Source: Voacanga thouarsii
Taxonomy: Eukaryota > Streptophyta > Magnoliopsida > Gentianales > Apocynaceae
Length of the DNA stretch: 64,000 nucleotides
Reading direction: 5' to 3'
Assembly (NCBI GenBank): GCA_026120185.1
Contig: JANUWF010001491.1
Span: 2,232,001 to 2,296,000, forward strand
Both the position numbers and the translations under genes were made by a program. The notes under the pieces were generated by a model, which ran no database searches, was not told the DNA's origin, and saw only the letters and a list, made by a program, of their open reading frames with translations. This document shows, piece by piece, positions 31,219 through 42,465 of this stretch. Position 1 is the stretch's first letter; each line of letters begins with the position of its first letter.

Positions 31219-34200
31219 AGGATATTTTAGTCAAATAAATAATAGCTTTACTAGAAAAAAAAATATATAGATATTATATAAAATGATAATATCAAATAAA
31301 GCCTTTTATGAAAATAATCATAATAAGTAAAAATATTAATTTTGTAAGTCTTATATTCATAAATATCCTTAAAATTTATCAACTTTTGATTATTATCTTT
31401 TAAACAAAACCTGTTAAATTTTATTTATTAGCTTTCAATCAAGACCCATTAAAATTTATTTTCAACTAATTTTAGTTATCAATTATTTTCAAATAATTAT
31501 TTATTAATGAATCATTATTTTACCTAATACCACTTATGACTCTTCATCAAATAAACTCTAAATTATTCTTAGCAAGAGTTAAACCTTCAATTTATTAGTA
31601 CCTATTTCCCAAAATACTAATTATTTTAAATATCAAACTAGACTTAGCTTATAAACCTTTTTATTTATTATTTGGCCTTAAAGCTTGGGACACTATGATC
31701 ACGATAGTAGTGAGTTGAGCTAGTTTTATTTGTGAAAGTGGATTTTGGCTTAAGTTTGACTGTGGTTTATATGTACCCCAGGCGAGGTTGGGTCAGCAGT
31801 TGAAGATCTTCATTTTATCTCGAGCTAAGGATCAGGTAAGCTCCTGCATAAAACCTAATTGATGTAAAATGTTTAGTATGGCAAGCCAAATACAGAGTGC
31901 ATGGACACTTATTTCTGTCAAGGCAATTGAGGATTGACACTTTCATTATTCCAGTCAAACAATTATTTCAAAATCAATAAGCATATTTACTCAAACTCAA
32001 AGCTCTTTCTAAAACTGATTTTGACAAAGATTTTGGAAACCCTTAATTGCCATTTTCAAGTGGAACTATGTTTTGTTCATTTTCCCCAAGTGGGATAAGT
32101 TACATTGAGTACTCAATAAGGGTGGACTGCTAGGATTAGTCTTTGAAGGGTTAGGGTAAGTCTCTCAGTAGGTGGCCACCTCTGAGGGGTGAGTCCTTCC
32201 CAGATAAAATGTCAGTTCAGTAGGTCGTGCCGGTCCGAGCTAGCAGTTTATTTTTCAGTCAAGTGACTGTGTTTTGCTGGAATGGACACCCGGTTGTTGT
32301 TTGGGTATAGAGAATGAGGAGTATCTTGCCCGGTAGGCCGATCTCCTACCTTTTGTCAGTCTGCACAAAGTGTCGGCATTCTAACCGGTTATGGGGTCCA
32401 ACTTGTGGTAAGCCATGATCATTTCTTTGGAGCAGTTGATTTTATTATTTATGTATGGTTGGAAAAGCCAAAACACCACTCTTGGTTTTTGACTAATGTT
32501 TATTGCTTGCCAGTATTTCTCTTATAAAGATTTATACTTTGCCTTTATGAACTGTTTTTACTGGACACTCAAAGCACACAAGGACTTACCAAAATTTTTA
32601 TCTCATCACCCTTTTTACCATGATTTTAGATCGATCCTACTATAGGGATGAGTAGCTAGATATTGCCTGCCTTGGAAGATTTTCTAATATTTGATTTGTG
32701 TAATGCTTTGTGGAGTTGCGAGTGGATAATTTTTATTTTGGATTTGTTTTTGGAATTCTTGGATTTAATCTTGGATTTATCCTTGGGTTGTAATAAATTT
32801 TAAGTTAAAGTATTATTTTTATTCCGCTATTTTATTTGTGTGACCTAGTTATAAAGACCCCTTGTCCTTTGGACGAGGCGACATCCCTGGCCCTAGCGGG
32901 CCTAGGTAGTGGGGTGCTACAGGGGTCGTGTCTTACATCTTAGCTAGGGTTTCATGTGTTATCACCATATCAAACAAAAAAATCCTGCTAAGAAAGACTC
33001 CAATCTCATAATTCTAAAACAGTTAGAATTCTCTAATTGTAATTGGAAACATCAAGTTCTCACAATTACAATTTGGACCGTTAATTATAACTAGTTATAA
33101 TATGGCCACAACAACTTCTCTTTCCCACAATTAACCTCACTATGTTATCAAATAACATCTTGAGTGCATAATCTTCTATTTTGTGTGACCTATTAGGTTT
33201 TCTAGTTAATTGGTAGAGAACGTGAATTAATCCAAATGTCTTTGAGATTAATAATTCATAATTAATTAGAATTAATCCTAGTAATTCTAATCAGGATTGG
33301 TTTATTAATTCATCAATTAATAAACCCATATTCCCAGATCATGAGCGGTATCTAGCAACACATCATGACCACCCAAGAGTCCAGGAAGTCAAGTGGCTTG
33401 ACATGAACCCTTCAATAACAAACTTCAGTGCAATTAACTCCTTTCACCATACAATATCTTATTCGATTTAGAGTACGGAATTAGTGCTAACTCCGTCTAG
33501 AATTAATTCTGACCCGAATACAATAGTACTTATACTAGGAACCCACTACTCTAAATGTGTATCAATTGGAACTATTTCCAATACACAATCGCCTTGGCCA
33601 AGGACTTCTCGAGTAGTAATTCCTACAAGTGGCTGTGAGATATTCGCCCCTACTATTAAGAGTGGTGAATTCTTTATTTATCCTCTAAACTACTTTCGTT
33701 TACCTCACAATGTACCCAATATCCATCCCATAGGTAGCCCTCGATCGAGCTCCAGAGATTGGAATCAAAGTACAATGCTCATCAAACAAAGTACATTGGA
33801 GATCTCAAGTCTAATGATACTTGCACGTTTGCTATATTAAGATTATATCACTGGCACTAAATAGTTATCCATGTGATTATCTCATAGCTAGGCCATCCAA
33901 TGAACTTGTTCCGTTAAAAAGCATCAATGTGTTAACTTTGAGTATCTCAATACTCACAGATTTGAGAACCACTGCCTGATCAAATTAGGAAGTCTAACAC
34001 ATGCTAGTTTTAACGCATTAATGATGTCATGTCTCATTAATACTACGACTATGGACTATTTAAATACTAACACTATACAGTGTAGTAGGAATCTCATATC
34101 ATGATCTCTATCATGATTTCCTTAACACAGTGTTGTAGTAGGGACTTTATCTAATAGTTATATTACACAAAGGTAAACAAAAGAAACTGTAAGATAAATA

Positions 34201-34276
34201 ATGCATTTTATTAAAATAAAATATGTCATATACAATGTATAAGTGATTGCGTCTATGGTGTAACACTAACACTCAT

Positions 34277-35131
34277 TTCTCCTGTGTAATTTCTTTTCTC
34301 ATCTAACTTCCCTTGAATATAACTTGAGGTTTCTTTATTTAAATTTTATGTAATTAGAGTATATATGTTAGATAGGATTCAAATTTATTACAAGTCAATG
34401 AGAAGGTGATCAAGGCCAAAAGGAGGATGGTAAGACTTTCTTCCTAGATCATACATGAACACTTAGGATTGGCCAAATTAATTTCTTCTTTAGTAGAAGG
34501 AAATTAGTATAGTAAAGTCCATTACCAAACCACATTATTATTTTGCAATGTATAAATATGTTGATATTATGCATGCAATGTATGAGACCACTAATAATTG
34601 CAAATCCCTCAAATTAATATTAAATCTAATGCCTTCCATTAATATAGTAACAATGAGGGTCCTTTTTTGAGACCAGGTTGTTGGGCTAACCTAAGCCTAC
34701 TTGACATCGGACATGTTTAATCTATGCAATTAAAATTCCTGATTAATAGGTTTGGTTTAACTAATTTGCCTATCTCGGTTGGGCTAAATCAAGTATAAAG
34801 AAAAATTAGAGGCAATGTTGGGTTAGCTTAAAGGCTTTGAGATTAAAAGATGTTAATCACCCAATGATCTACTAATTACATTTGATGTAATTGGTATTGG
34901 ATACCTACCATTGAACTTACGAGTGGCTTATTAGTTAAACATAAGGTCATTCTTAAGGAATTTGGATATTGGTCTACTAGGAAAGCTTCCAACGTGCTTT
35001 TTCGAATCAATAGTGGGGACTATTAGTTTGAGTAAAATAGTAGAATAATTATGCGCTTCATTAAAGACCTAATTATTTGCATTACATGTACATATATAAT
35101 TAGCTAAATTTATCTATCTTTACATCTAGGT
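34277..35131 (+). other. Cop2 leader, second part (plus arm of the palindrome)
   Basis: Continues the leader interrupted at 28192 and corresponds to Cop1 13310-14196. It stops at CTTTACATCTAGGT, which in Cop1 lies 10 bases before the gag ATG. No gag follows. Confidence 0.85.
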
Positions 35132-35149
35132 CAACACCTGGATGTAAAG
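35118..35149. repeat. Palindromic junction of the head-to-head leaders
   Basis: CTTTACATCTAGGT, then CAAC, then ACCTGGATGTAAAG. The two 14-base flanks are inverted copies with one mismatch. It is the centre of the larger inverted repeat. Confidence 0.9.
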
Positions 35150-37212
35150 ATAGAGAAAATTAGGTAACTGTATATACATATGTAATGCAAATAATTAGGT
35201 CTTCAATTAAGCACATTGTTATTCCACTATTTTACTCAAACCAATAGCCCCCCCCCTCCCCCCTTCCCCCCTCATTAATTTGAGAAAGCCCATTGGAAGC
35301 TTTCCTAGTAGACCAGTATCCAAATTCCTTAAAAATGACCTTGGGTTTGCCCAACAAGTCATCCTTAAGTTCAATAGTAGGTATCTTATACCAATTATAT
35401 CGTATGTAATTACTAGATCATTGGGTGATTAATATCTTTTAAGCTAAACTAACCTTGCCTCTAATTTTCTTTATGCTTGAGTTAGCCCAACCTGGACAAA
35501 GAAATTAGCTAAATTTGACCCATTAATCAGGAATTTAAAATTTCATAGCTTGAACATGCCCAATATTTGTCAAGTAGGCTTAGGTTAGCCCACTAACCTG
35601 GTCTCGAAAAAGGACTCTCATTCTGACTATATTAATGGAAGGCATTAGATTTAATTTTCCTTGAAGGATTTATGATATTTGTGTTTTAAAATAGCATGCA
35701 TAATATCATCATATCCATATATTGCATATTAATAATGTGGATTGGTTATGGGCATTACTATATTAATTTCCTTAAACGACAAAGGAAATTAATTTTGCCA
35801 ATCCTAAGTGTTCATGCATAATATAGGGAGAAAATCTTACCATCCTCCTTTTGGTATTGATCATTTTCTCTTGAACTTGTAATAAATTTTATTCTATCTA
35901 AACTGTGTAATCTAATTGCATAAAATCCTAATAAATAAACCTCGAGCTATATTCGATGGGAGTTTAGATAAGAAGAGAAATTTACATAACAAAATAGAAA
36001 AGGCAAGACTCAGAGGCCCTATTTAATTAAAAAACAAAGCAACAAAATGCATGAACAATTTAATTGGGTCCATAGTCCATAACCAAACCACCATGCTAAT
36101 TTTATGCTCAAAATAAAATTAAACATAGCAAATAATTCTAAAATCATTATTTTCAAATAATGGAATAAATTCTAAAATCAATATTTTAGAACATATATTA
36201 AATCCTAAAATTAATTCCAAAATCACTATTTTAGAAAATAGGCTAAATTCTAAAATCACTATTTTAGAAAATATATTAATTGTTAGAATCATATTTTAGG
36301 AATTAAAATAAAATAATATATATAATCTAAAATCATTATTTTAGAAAATATACTAATTGCTAAAATCATATTTTAGGAACTAGAATAATATATATATATA
36401 TATATATATATAATCTAAAATCATTATTTTAGAAAATATATTATTTTTCAAAACCATGATTTTTTGCAAGAATGATATTAGTCCCAAAATTACTAACTTA
36501 AGAAATTTTGGGCACCAAGTGAAAAAAAAAAAGAAAAGAAAACAACACCCATGGGGCACCGTAAGAAGACAAACGATACTGAAAAAGGAAAAGAAGTTTT
36601 TTTTTTTAAAAAAAAAAAAAACTTAGAATTGCATCCTCCCCATGATCGCGAAAAACTCTCACATGAGCTATGCACCATGGGAACCAAACCCATGCCAGCC
36701 GTGCCTTGGGATCTATTGTGCCTCAAGTCGTGGATTAGCTCTTAGCGAGCCGCGACTTGGGGCCAAAAAAATATTTTTTATTTCTTTTCTTCTTTCGTCA
36801 TCACTAGAAACAATTTCTGGTTTTCTGCAACAACTTCAGATAACAATTCTCTGATGTAATCTAATATCTTTTTTTTTTTTTTGTTGGTATGGATCATTTA
36901 GAGGAAAACTTCTGTCAAAGAAAAACAGAACAAAAAACTTGTGTGTTTTTTTTTTTTTCAAAAAAATACATTTTTGTTGAAATACAAACACACTAGAATT
37001 TTTTTTTCTTCTTTGCAGCAATTAACACGTTAATTCTTGTCAATAACTATTTTGTAACTTTTACAGAAACATGTTCATGCAACCAAAGCCCACATAATCA
37101 ATTATTTTTTTTTCACAAACAACTCATGTGAAAACAATTTTCACAGAGGACACAGAGGCAACGATGAAACATATTTCATGGAAAAATTCCACCCCATTAA
37201 TACATAAACGAA
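35136..37212 (-). other. Leader of the minus-strand copia unit (minus arm of the palindrome)
   Basis: Reverse-complement counterpart of the Cop2 leader: about 83% identical by eye where compared (34430-34570 against 35700-35860). It has no gene. It holds a C-rich tract at 35250-35273, repeated TTTTAGAA/ATCATTATTTTAGAA units at 36130-36460, an AT tract near 36390 and a GC-richer island at 36640-36765 with AAGTCG and GCCGCGAC words. Confidence 0.85.
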
Positions 37213-37224
37213 GGCTCTAATACC
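37213..37224 (-). promoter_or_regulatory. Primer binding site of the minus-strand copia unit
   Basis: GGCTCTAATACC on the plus strand, reverse complement of the tRNA-iMet primer site with one change, two bases from the LTR. Confidence 0.8.
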
Positions 37225-37226
37225 TC

Positions 37227-37644
37227 TGTTAGGAATTCTTCGTGCAAATCATAGTTGTGCATCGGAAGAAAAATAAGAATTCCAACCCGAGGATCACATG
37301 TATGCATTAATAGGGATCAAAATAGATAAAGAAAATACCTTGCATGAATGCCTCTGTGATTGAAAAAAATTTCTCTCTATTTGTGGTGCGATCCAACAGT
37401 TCACACTAAAATAGAATATGTTTGTCATCCCATTCAAGTCACTAAATCTCAAGGTTAGAGATTTCTCTAACAAAAATCCACACGAGAATGGTGCTCAAGA
37501 ACACACCAGATTTTTGTGCTTGCAAAAACTATTGGCGGCTAGGGGTTTTGCTTCCAAAAGAAGAATAATGGCTCGTGGTATTTTTCCCAAAAAAACTTCG
37601 TAATTTTAAAAACAAATCTTAGTCATCCACCAATTCTATATATA

Positions 37645-37678
<34 letters not shown>

Positions 37679-38580
37679 AATATATATATATATATATATA
37701 TATCTCGCCCAGTTTTGGTTTTGGTAAATACAATCCATCTTGTATATAAATTCTTCATTACCAATTATATACAACAACTTCTTCTTTTAATAATCAACCT
37801 AGTAATGTTATCCAATAACATGCTAAGCACTCAATTCCATATCGTGTGTGACATATTAGGTTTCCCGGTCTATTGATAGCATAATATGAATTAATCTAAA
37901 CGTCATTAAGATTAATAATCCTTAATAATATTTATAATTAACTTATTATTTCCAATAAGGATTGATTTATTAATTCACTAATTAATAAATACATATACAA
38001 CAGATGATGAAGGGTATCTAGTAACATATCATGACCACCAAAAAGTCTAGAAAGTCAAGCGACTTGACGTGAACCTTTCAATAGCAAACAAAAGTTCAAT
38101 AAACTCCTTTCACCAAAAAATATCTCATTCGATTTGGAGTATAGAATTAGTGCCAACTCCTTCCAAAATAATAAATTAATTCTGGCCCAAATGTTTTAGT
38201 ACTTGTTCCTAAAATCCACCACTCATCGTATGTATCAATTGGAACCATTTCCAATATACAATCGCTATGGCCAAAAACTTCTCGAGTAGTGATTCCTGCA
38301 AGTGGTCGTGAGATATTTGCTCCAACTATTAGGAGGGGTGAATCATTTGTTGATCCTCTCAACTACTTTCATTTTCTTCATGTTGTATCCAATATACATC
38401 CCATAGGTGGTTTTGTCAGTACGCCAGAGATTGGAATAAAAGTCCAACGCTTAGCAAATAAAGTACCTTGGAGATCTCAAGTCTAAGGATATTTACACAT
38501 TTCCTATAATGAGATTCTATCATTGTCACTAAATAGTTATCCATATGATTATTTCATTGTCAATTCATCCAATGTACTTG
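37227..38580 (-). mobile_element. Copia LTR of the minus-strand unit, truncated
   Basis: Begins TGTTAGGAATTC after the primer site and keeps the lineage landmarks (AAGTCAAGCGACTTGACGT near 38056; TTCTCGAGTAGTGATTCCTG near 38279). It ends after 1.35 kb at the start of element D, so about 0.4 kb is missing. It carries two long AT microsatellites (37648-37703). Confidence 0.85.
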
Positions 38581-39800
38581 TGATATGATCTTGGGAAGCA
38601 CCAAACTTGTAGATTAAACTCAAGAACAAGAAACCTACCAAACCCACATACAAGAACACTAAAATGTTAGGAAAATAATACTCTTGTGATATTGTGGATC
38701 TAGCCAACTTCAATGACACTCTAACACCCTAATCTAACTAGAGATTAGAACACCAAGGATAGGAATTTGAAAGCACCTAACTCAATCCTATCAAACACAC
38801 TAGGCAACCTAGCAAATAAGAACAATGATGATGTTTAGATTATCACTTAAGATTTAGAGACAAGATCAAAGGTGGGACTAAATCATTTGATTTAGTCTTG
38901 ATATTTAATGGACATCACCCAAGAGGATCACTCTCTCCAAAGCTCTCAAAGAGTTTTTGAACCCTCACAATTTCATATGCCTCCCAAAGTTCTTGGTTTA
39001 TAATATTATAATAAGGTATTTATAGTTCCCTAACATAACCTAATACAAAGCATTATAGAAGGATGTTCTATTCCTGAACTAAATATTTTTAAATATTACA
39101 AAATAACCCCAAAACAGCTACAAAACATTAGGGGTTCGGGTTCAAGAATAGGGCAGGCACCGAGTAGGTATCCTGGGGGTGGCGTCAGGTCTAATATAGA
39201 GGAATAGTAACCATTCACAAAAAGTCAAAACAAAAATTTGGGACTCAGCTAGTACATAGCCGGCGTCGTGTCGGGATAGTAGGGACGGCGCCGGGTCCGT
39301 TCTATTGGAACAGTACTAGCACAAAAATTAAAGAATTCTGGTAGATCAAAACTAGCACCTAGTAGGGAACTTCCAATTGACGTCCTTTACATACCATCAA
39401 CATGGCTTGTTCTTGATCCTCTTCCATTCTCTCCTTGATGTTTTGTATCCCAAATATTATTCTTGACCTCTATGATGATATTGAAGCCAAATAGTATTGA
39501 AGCCAAGATTGTTTCTATATGAAGCTCCCTTGGGTTGCATTCTTTCATTTGCCCTTTTCCCTTTAATCCTTGTTCATTTGTTTGCTTGACCTTCCACAAG
39601 GATTATTTCCTTTTTTGTACTCCTTTAGCCTTCCTTTCATTATCCACTTCTTCATCATTCTATTAGCCCTTAGTTTGTTGGCTTGATTGGCCTTAAACTC
39701 CTATTGAAATCTCTTGAATATGGAAGGTGTCACGAGTTGTGGCTTGGATTTCTCTTTATCTTCTTTTGAGTGGCCTTCGTGCTTGGGGCAATTCCTATCA
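38581..39800 (-). mobile_element. Element D 3' LTR
   Basis: 1220 bp. Read on the minus strand it starts TGATAGGAATTGCCCC after the purine tract and ends CAAGATCATATCA. A GC-rich island at 39120-39300 has GGCGTCAGGTCTA, GGCGTCGTGTCGGG and GGCGCCGGGTCCG. No gene is seen. Confidence 0.85.
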
Positions 39801-39815
39801 TTTCCCCCTTATTGG
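39801..39815 (-). promoter_or_regulatory. Element D polypurine tract
   Basis: Minus-strand AATAAGGGGGAAA directly before the LTR start TGATAGG. Confidence 0.75.
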
Positions 39816-40578
39816 AAATGATTCATCCTCGAATCAAAACCTGTATAAGAATTCAAACAAGAGAATTTTTGTGAAAGTAAAATGTCACAGCCTTGTACCT
39901 CATTATTTTCTATACTTTTTCTTTTCACTACCCATATTTTTCCTCTCATTTTACCTCCTCTCTCTTTTCATTTTTTGTCCACTTGTTTATCTCTCTTTTC
40001 TTTTTCTCTCCAACTTGAGGTAGTCACTATCCTCTCATCCCCGTCTTCCTACTATCCACTCTATCTCCTCCACTAGATTTGGTGTCATTTTGTGAAGTTG
40101 AACAAGATGCTTTATTCTTACAAGTTTCACTCATTTTCATTTACTATTATGCCACGTCTAGCTAACTCCTATTTTTCTCCCCTTAGGATGGGAGCTTTTT
40201 CCCACATCATAAGTACTTCAAGTACTTTGGAAACCTTCATCCATAGCACACATTTGCTTCCTCTCTACCTCATTCCTTGAATGCATTTACTTTTCAACAA
40301 AATTTAATCTATTTTGCTCAACTCCATCTTGCTAGTTCTCCTGTAACACTTCAAATGGGTTTGACTCATCCTCTAGAAAGAATAGAATGTTGTAATATTC
40401 CTTAGTCACCCCATTTGTTGAATTTAATAGTTCCACATCTTCTTAACTTCTTCATGCACTACATCTTCATTTTGATCGAGCATTCCTTGGCACTTGGCCT
40501 CATTTTCTAGCTTTCCCTTGTCTCAAAGCTATGTAATTCATCTTCTTCATGTCTCATCATCACCTTTTCTTCAACCTT

Positions 40579-41261
40579 CTAAACTTTTTCTTCATTTTCT
40601 TGCGCCTCATAAAATTTTTCGTATTCTAATTTATTTGGACAATCAACCTTTGTGTGCCTACTACTACAACAAATCTCACAAGTCAATTCTCTTCTACTAT
40701 TATAATAATTATAGCTTTTCCCCTCATGCACCCTTTCTTCTGGTGTCTTATGCACTATATTCCTCCTTCTTTGTTTAGCTCTTTTTGGATAATAGCAGGA
40801 AGTGTGCTCAAAACTCCCACACATTTTGCAATCACGCTACCTCAAGTTCTTTTGGTCTCCATGCTTTGTTGTTTTTTGTACTCCTCCCACACAAACTTCT
40901 TTATTCCAATATTCTTCACACCCATGTCCTTCTTCTTCATATTCCTAATTTTGTTCCTCAAAAGTACCATGTCCTTCCCTACTTGAATAAGATTCTCATT
41001 GTTTTCATTCTTGCTACTCTAATCTTTCATAGGACTTAAGTTCTCACATTCTTGATCACTTTCCCCTTTGTTTGCTTCATAGCTATCATACTCCCTTCCA
41101 CTTGTTCTTGGCCCCTCATCTTGTTCATCCAAATATCCCATGCTCTCATAATTATCCTCCTCATATTCTTGCTCATGTTCATTATATTCTCTATAACTAC
41201 TCTTACTATAGCAAGACTCCTCATCATAGTTATACCCTTTACTTTCACTTTAACTAGCCAT
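40579..41261 (-). pseudogene. Element D gag-like protein with two zinc knuckles, broken
   Basis: The ATG at 41261 opens a frame with an early stop at codon 4, then a Tyr/Glu/Asp-rich part (YREYNEHEQEYEEDNYESMG) and a helical, basic part (VLLRNKIRNMKKKDM). After a frame change the C-terminal part (40824-40579) has CKMCGSFEHTSC and CEICCSSRHTKVDC (CX2CX4HX4C), followed by LEYEKFYEAQENEEKV. Zinc knuckles of this kind bind RNA in retroelement Gag. Acidic sequence that could extend the product continues to about 40300. No enzymatic domain is present. Confidence 0.65.
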
Positions 41262-42032
41262 TGTGAATTTTCTTTCAAGAAAAGTACCCACAAAATTGAA
41301 GTTGAAAACACAAGAAAAATTCCTCACTTCACTCCCTCATGTGTTTACACTCAATTTTAGTGGACACATTTCACTCGTGTTTGCACTCTTCTTAGCTTTT
41401 GTAAAATGAGGCCATCCTCTTGCCTTTTTTTCAAACTCTCAATTCCTCACTTAAGTTCTTCCAAAATCTTTCCTACTTTAAAGGATTTAGTTCTACTAAT
41501 CAAGTCAACTAAATTCTAAGGAATAAGAAAGAAATGTGTCTTAAAGGTAATTTATCAAACACTTGGTGTGCAATAAAGAAGATGCATAGATTTCAAAGAG
41601 TTGTTACACTAAGTGATGCTATCTCAACCTCAATAACACTTTTAGCAATTAACAATCACTTAAATGCTCTTTGCTAAATGAATTATTCATCATGCTTTAT
41701 GAATAGAAGCTTTGGTAGTCAAGTATGAGCATTCACAATTCATTGCGACAATATATTAAACACATTGAATGCAATCTCGCAGCTCAACGTTGTATACCAA
41801 ATTTCAGCTTGGTTTTGGTCCCAAATCAACAAATGTTTACACCAAATGACTCCTCAAACATCATTATACCATATAGGGTCAAATTCACAACATTTCCATA
41901 GCACAATTTAAAGTTTTTGACATCCAAAAATTGCAAGAGAAAAAGTGACGATATTTTGAAAATCAATAGATCTTGAAGAAGATTGTACGTTAGCCCAAAG
42001 AAAGATGATTGATTAGAATCAACATAATGCAA

Positions 42033-42044
42033 GCACTGATGCCA
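42033..42044 (-). promoter_or_regulatory. Element D primer binding site
   Basis: GCACTGATGCCA on the plus strand, two mismatches from GCTCTGATACCA, the reverse of the tRNA-iMet primer site. It is two bases from the LTR. Confidence 0.65.
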
Positions 42045-42046
42045 CT

Positions 42047-42465
42047 TGATATGATCTTGGAAAGCACCAATCTTGTGGATTAAACTCAAGAACAATAAAC
42101 CTACCAAACCCACACACAAGAACACTAAAATGCTAGAAAAATAACACTCTTATGATATTGCGGATCTAGCCAACTTCAATGACACCCTAACGCCCTAATC
42201 TAACTAGAGATTAGAATACCAAGGTTAGGAATTTGAAGGCACCTAACTCCATCTTATCAAACACACTAGGCAACCTAGCACATAAGAATAAAGATGAAGT
42301 TTAGATTATCCCTTAAGATTTAGAAACAAGATCAAAGGTGGGACTAAATCCTTTAATTTAGTCTTGATGTTTAATGGATATCACCCAAGAGGATCACCCT
42401 CTCCAAAGCTCTCAAAGAGTTCTTAAACTCTCACAATTTCATATGCCTCCCAAAATTCCTGGTTT
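42047..42465 (-). mobile_element. Element D 5' LTR, truncated
   Basis: Matches 38581-39000 closely (TGATATGATCTTGG, then AGCACCAA and TTGTGGATTAAACTCAAG) and ends at GGTTTA, where element C begins. About 800 bp are missing. Confidence 0.85.

Larger units (their letters stand above)
28618..32921 (+). mobile_element. 4.3-kb solo LTR of chromovirus-like gypsy type
   Basis: Begins TGGGATGCATATCATAG and ends GGGGTGCTACA, flanked on both sides by GGGGT (28613-28617 and 32922-32926), an exact 5-bp target duplication. There is no coding remnant in 4304 bp, so it behaves as a single long LTR. The end sequence AAGACCCCTTGTC...GACATCC resembles the reverse of the TGTAACACCCC ends at 60226 and 63534. 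Microsatellites lie at 30406-30468 and 31184-31216. Confidence 0.85.
28193..34271 (-). mobile_element. Solo copia LTR, interrupted by a 4.3-kb solo LTR
   Basis: On the plus strand it begins TGTTGGGTATCTCAGA and ends GGTGTAACACTAACA, the full ends of the lineage LTR in reverse. Without the insertion at 28618-32921 and its duplicated site it is about 1.77 kb. No internal region adjoins either end and both flanks are Cop2 leader, so it is a solo LTR made by LTR-LTR recombination. The ATCATGAT-CTCT-ATCATGAT repeat is exact at 34098-34117. Confidence 0.9.
38581..42465 (-). mobile_element. Element D: gag-only LTR retrotransposon, 5' LTR truncated
   Basis: LTR (38581-39800), purine tract, internal region of 2.2 kb with a gag-like frame only, primer site (42033-42044) and a second LTR starting at 42047 that matches the first for 419 bp and then stops at element C. 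No protease, polymerase or integrase is seen. The architecture is that of a non-autonomous terminal-repeat element keeping gag. Confidence 0.8.

Noticed and set aside
40494..41360. Plus-strand frames rich in Ser/Phe/His/Ile
   Set aside because: They are antisense shadows of the element D gag region on the minus strand, which has real zinc-knuckle motifs.
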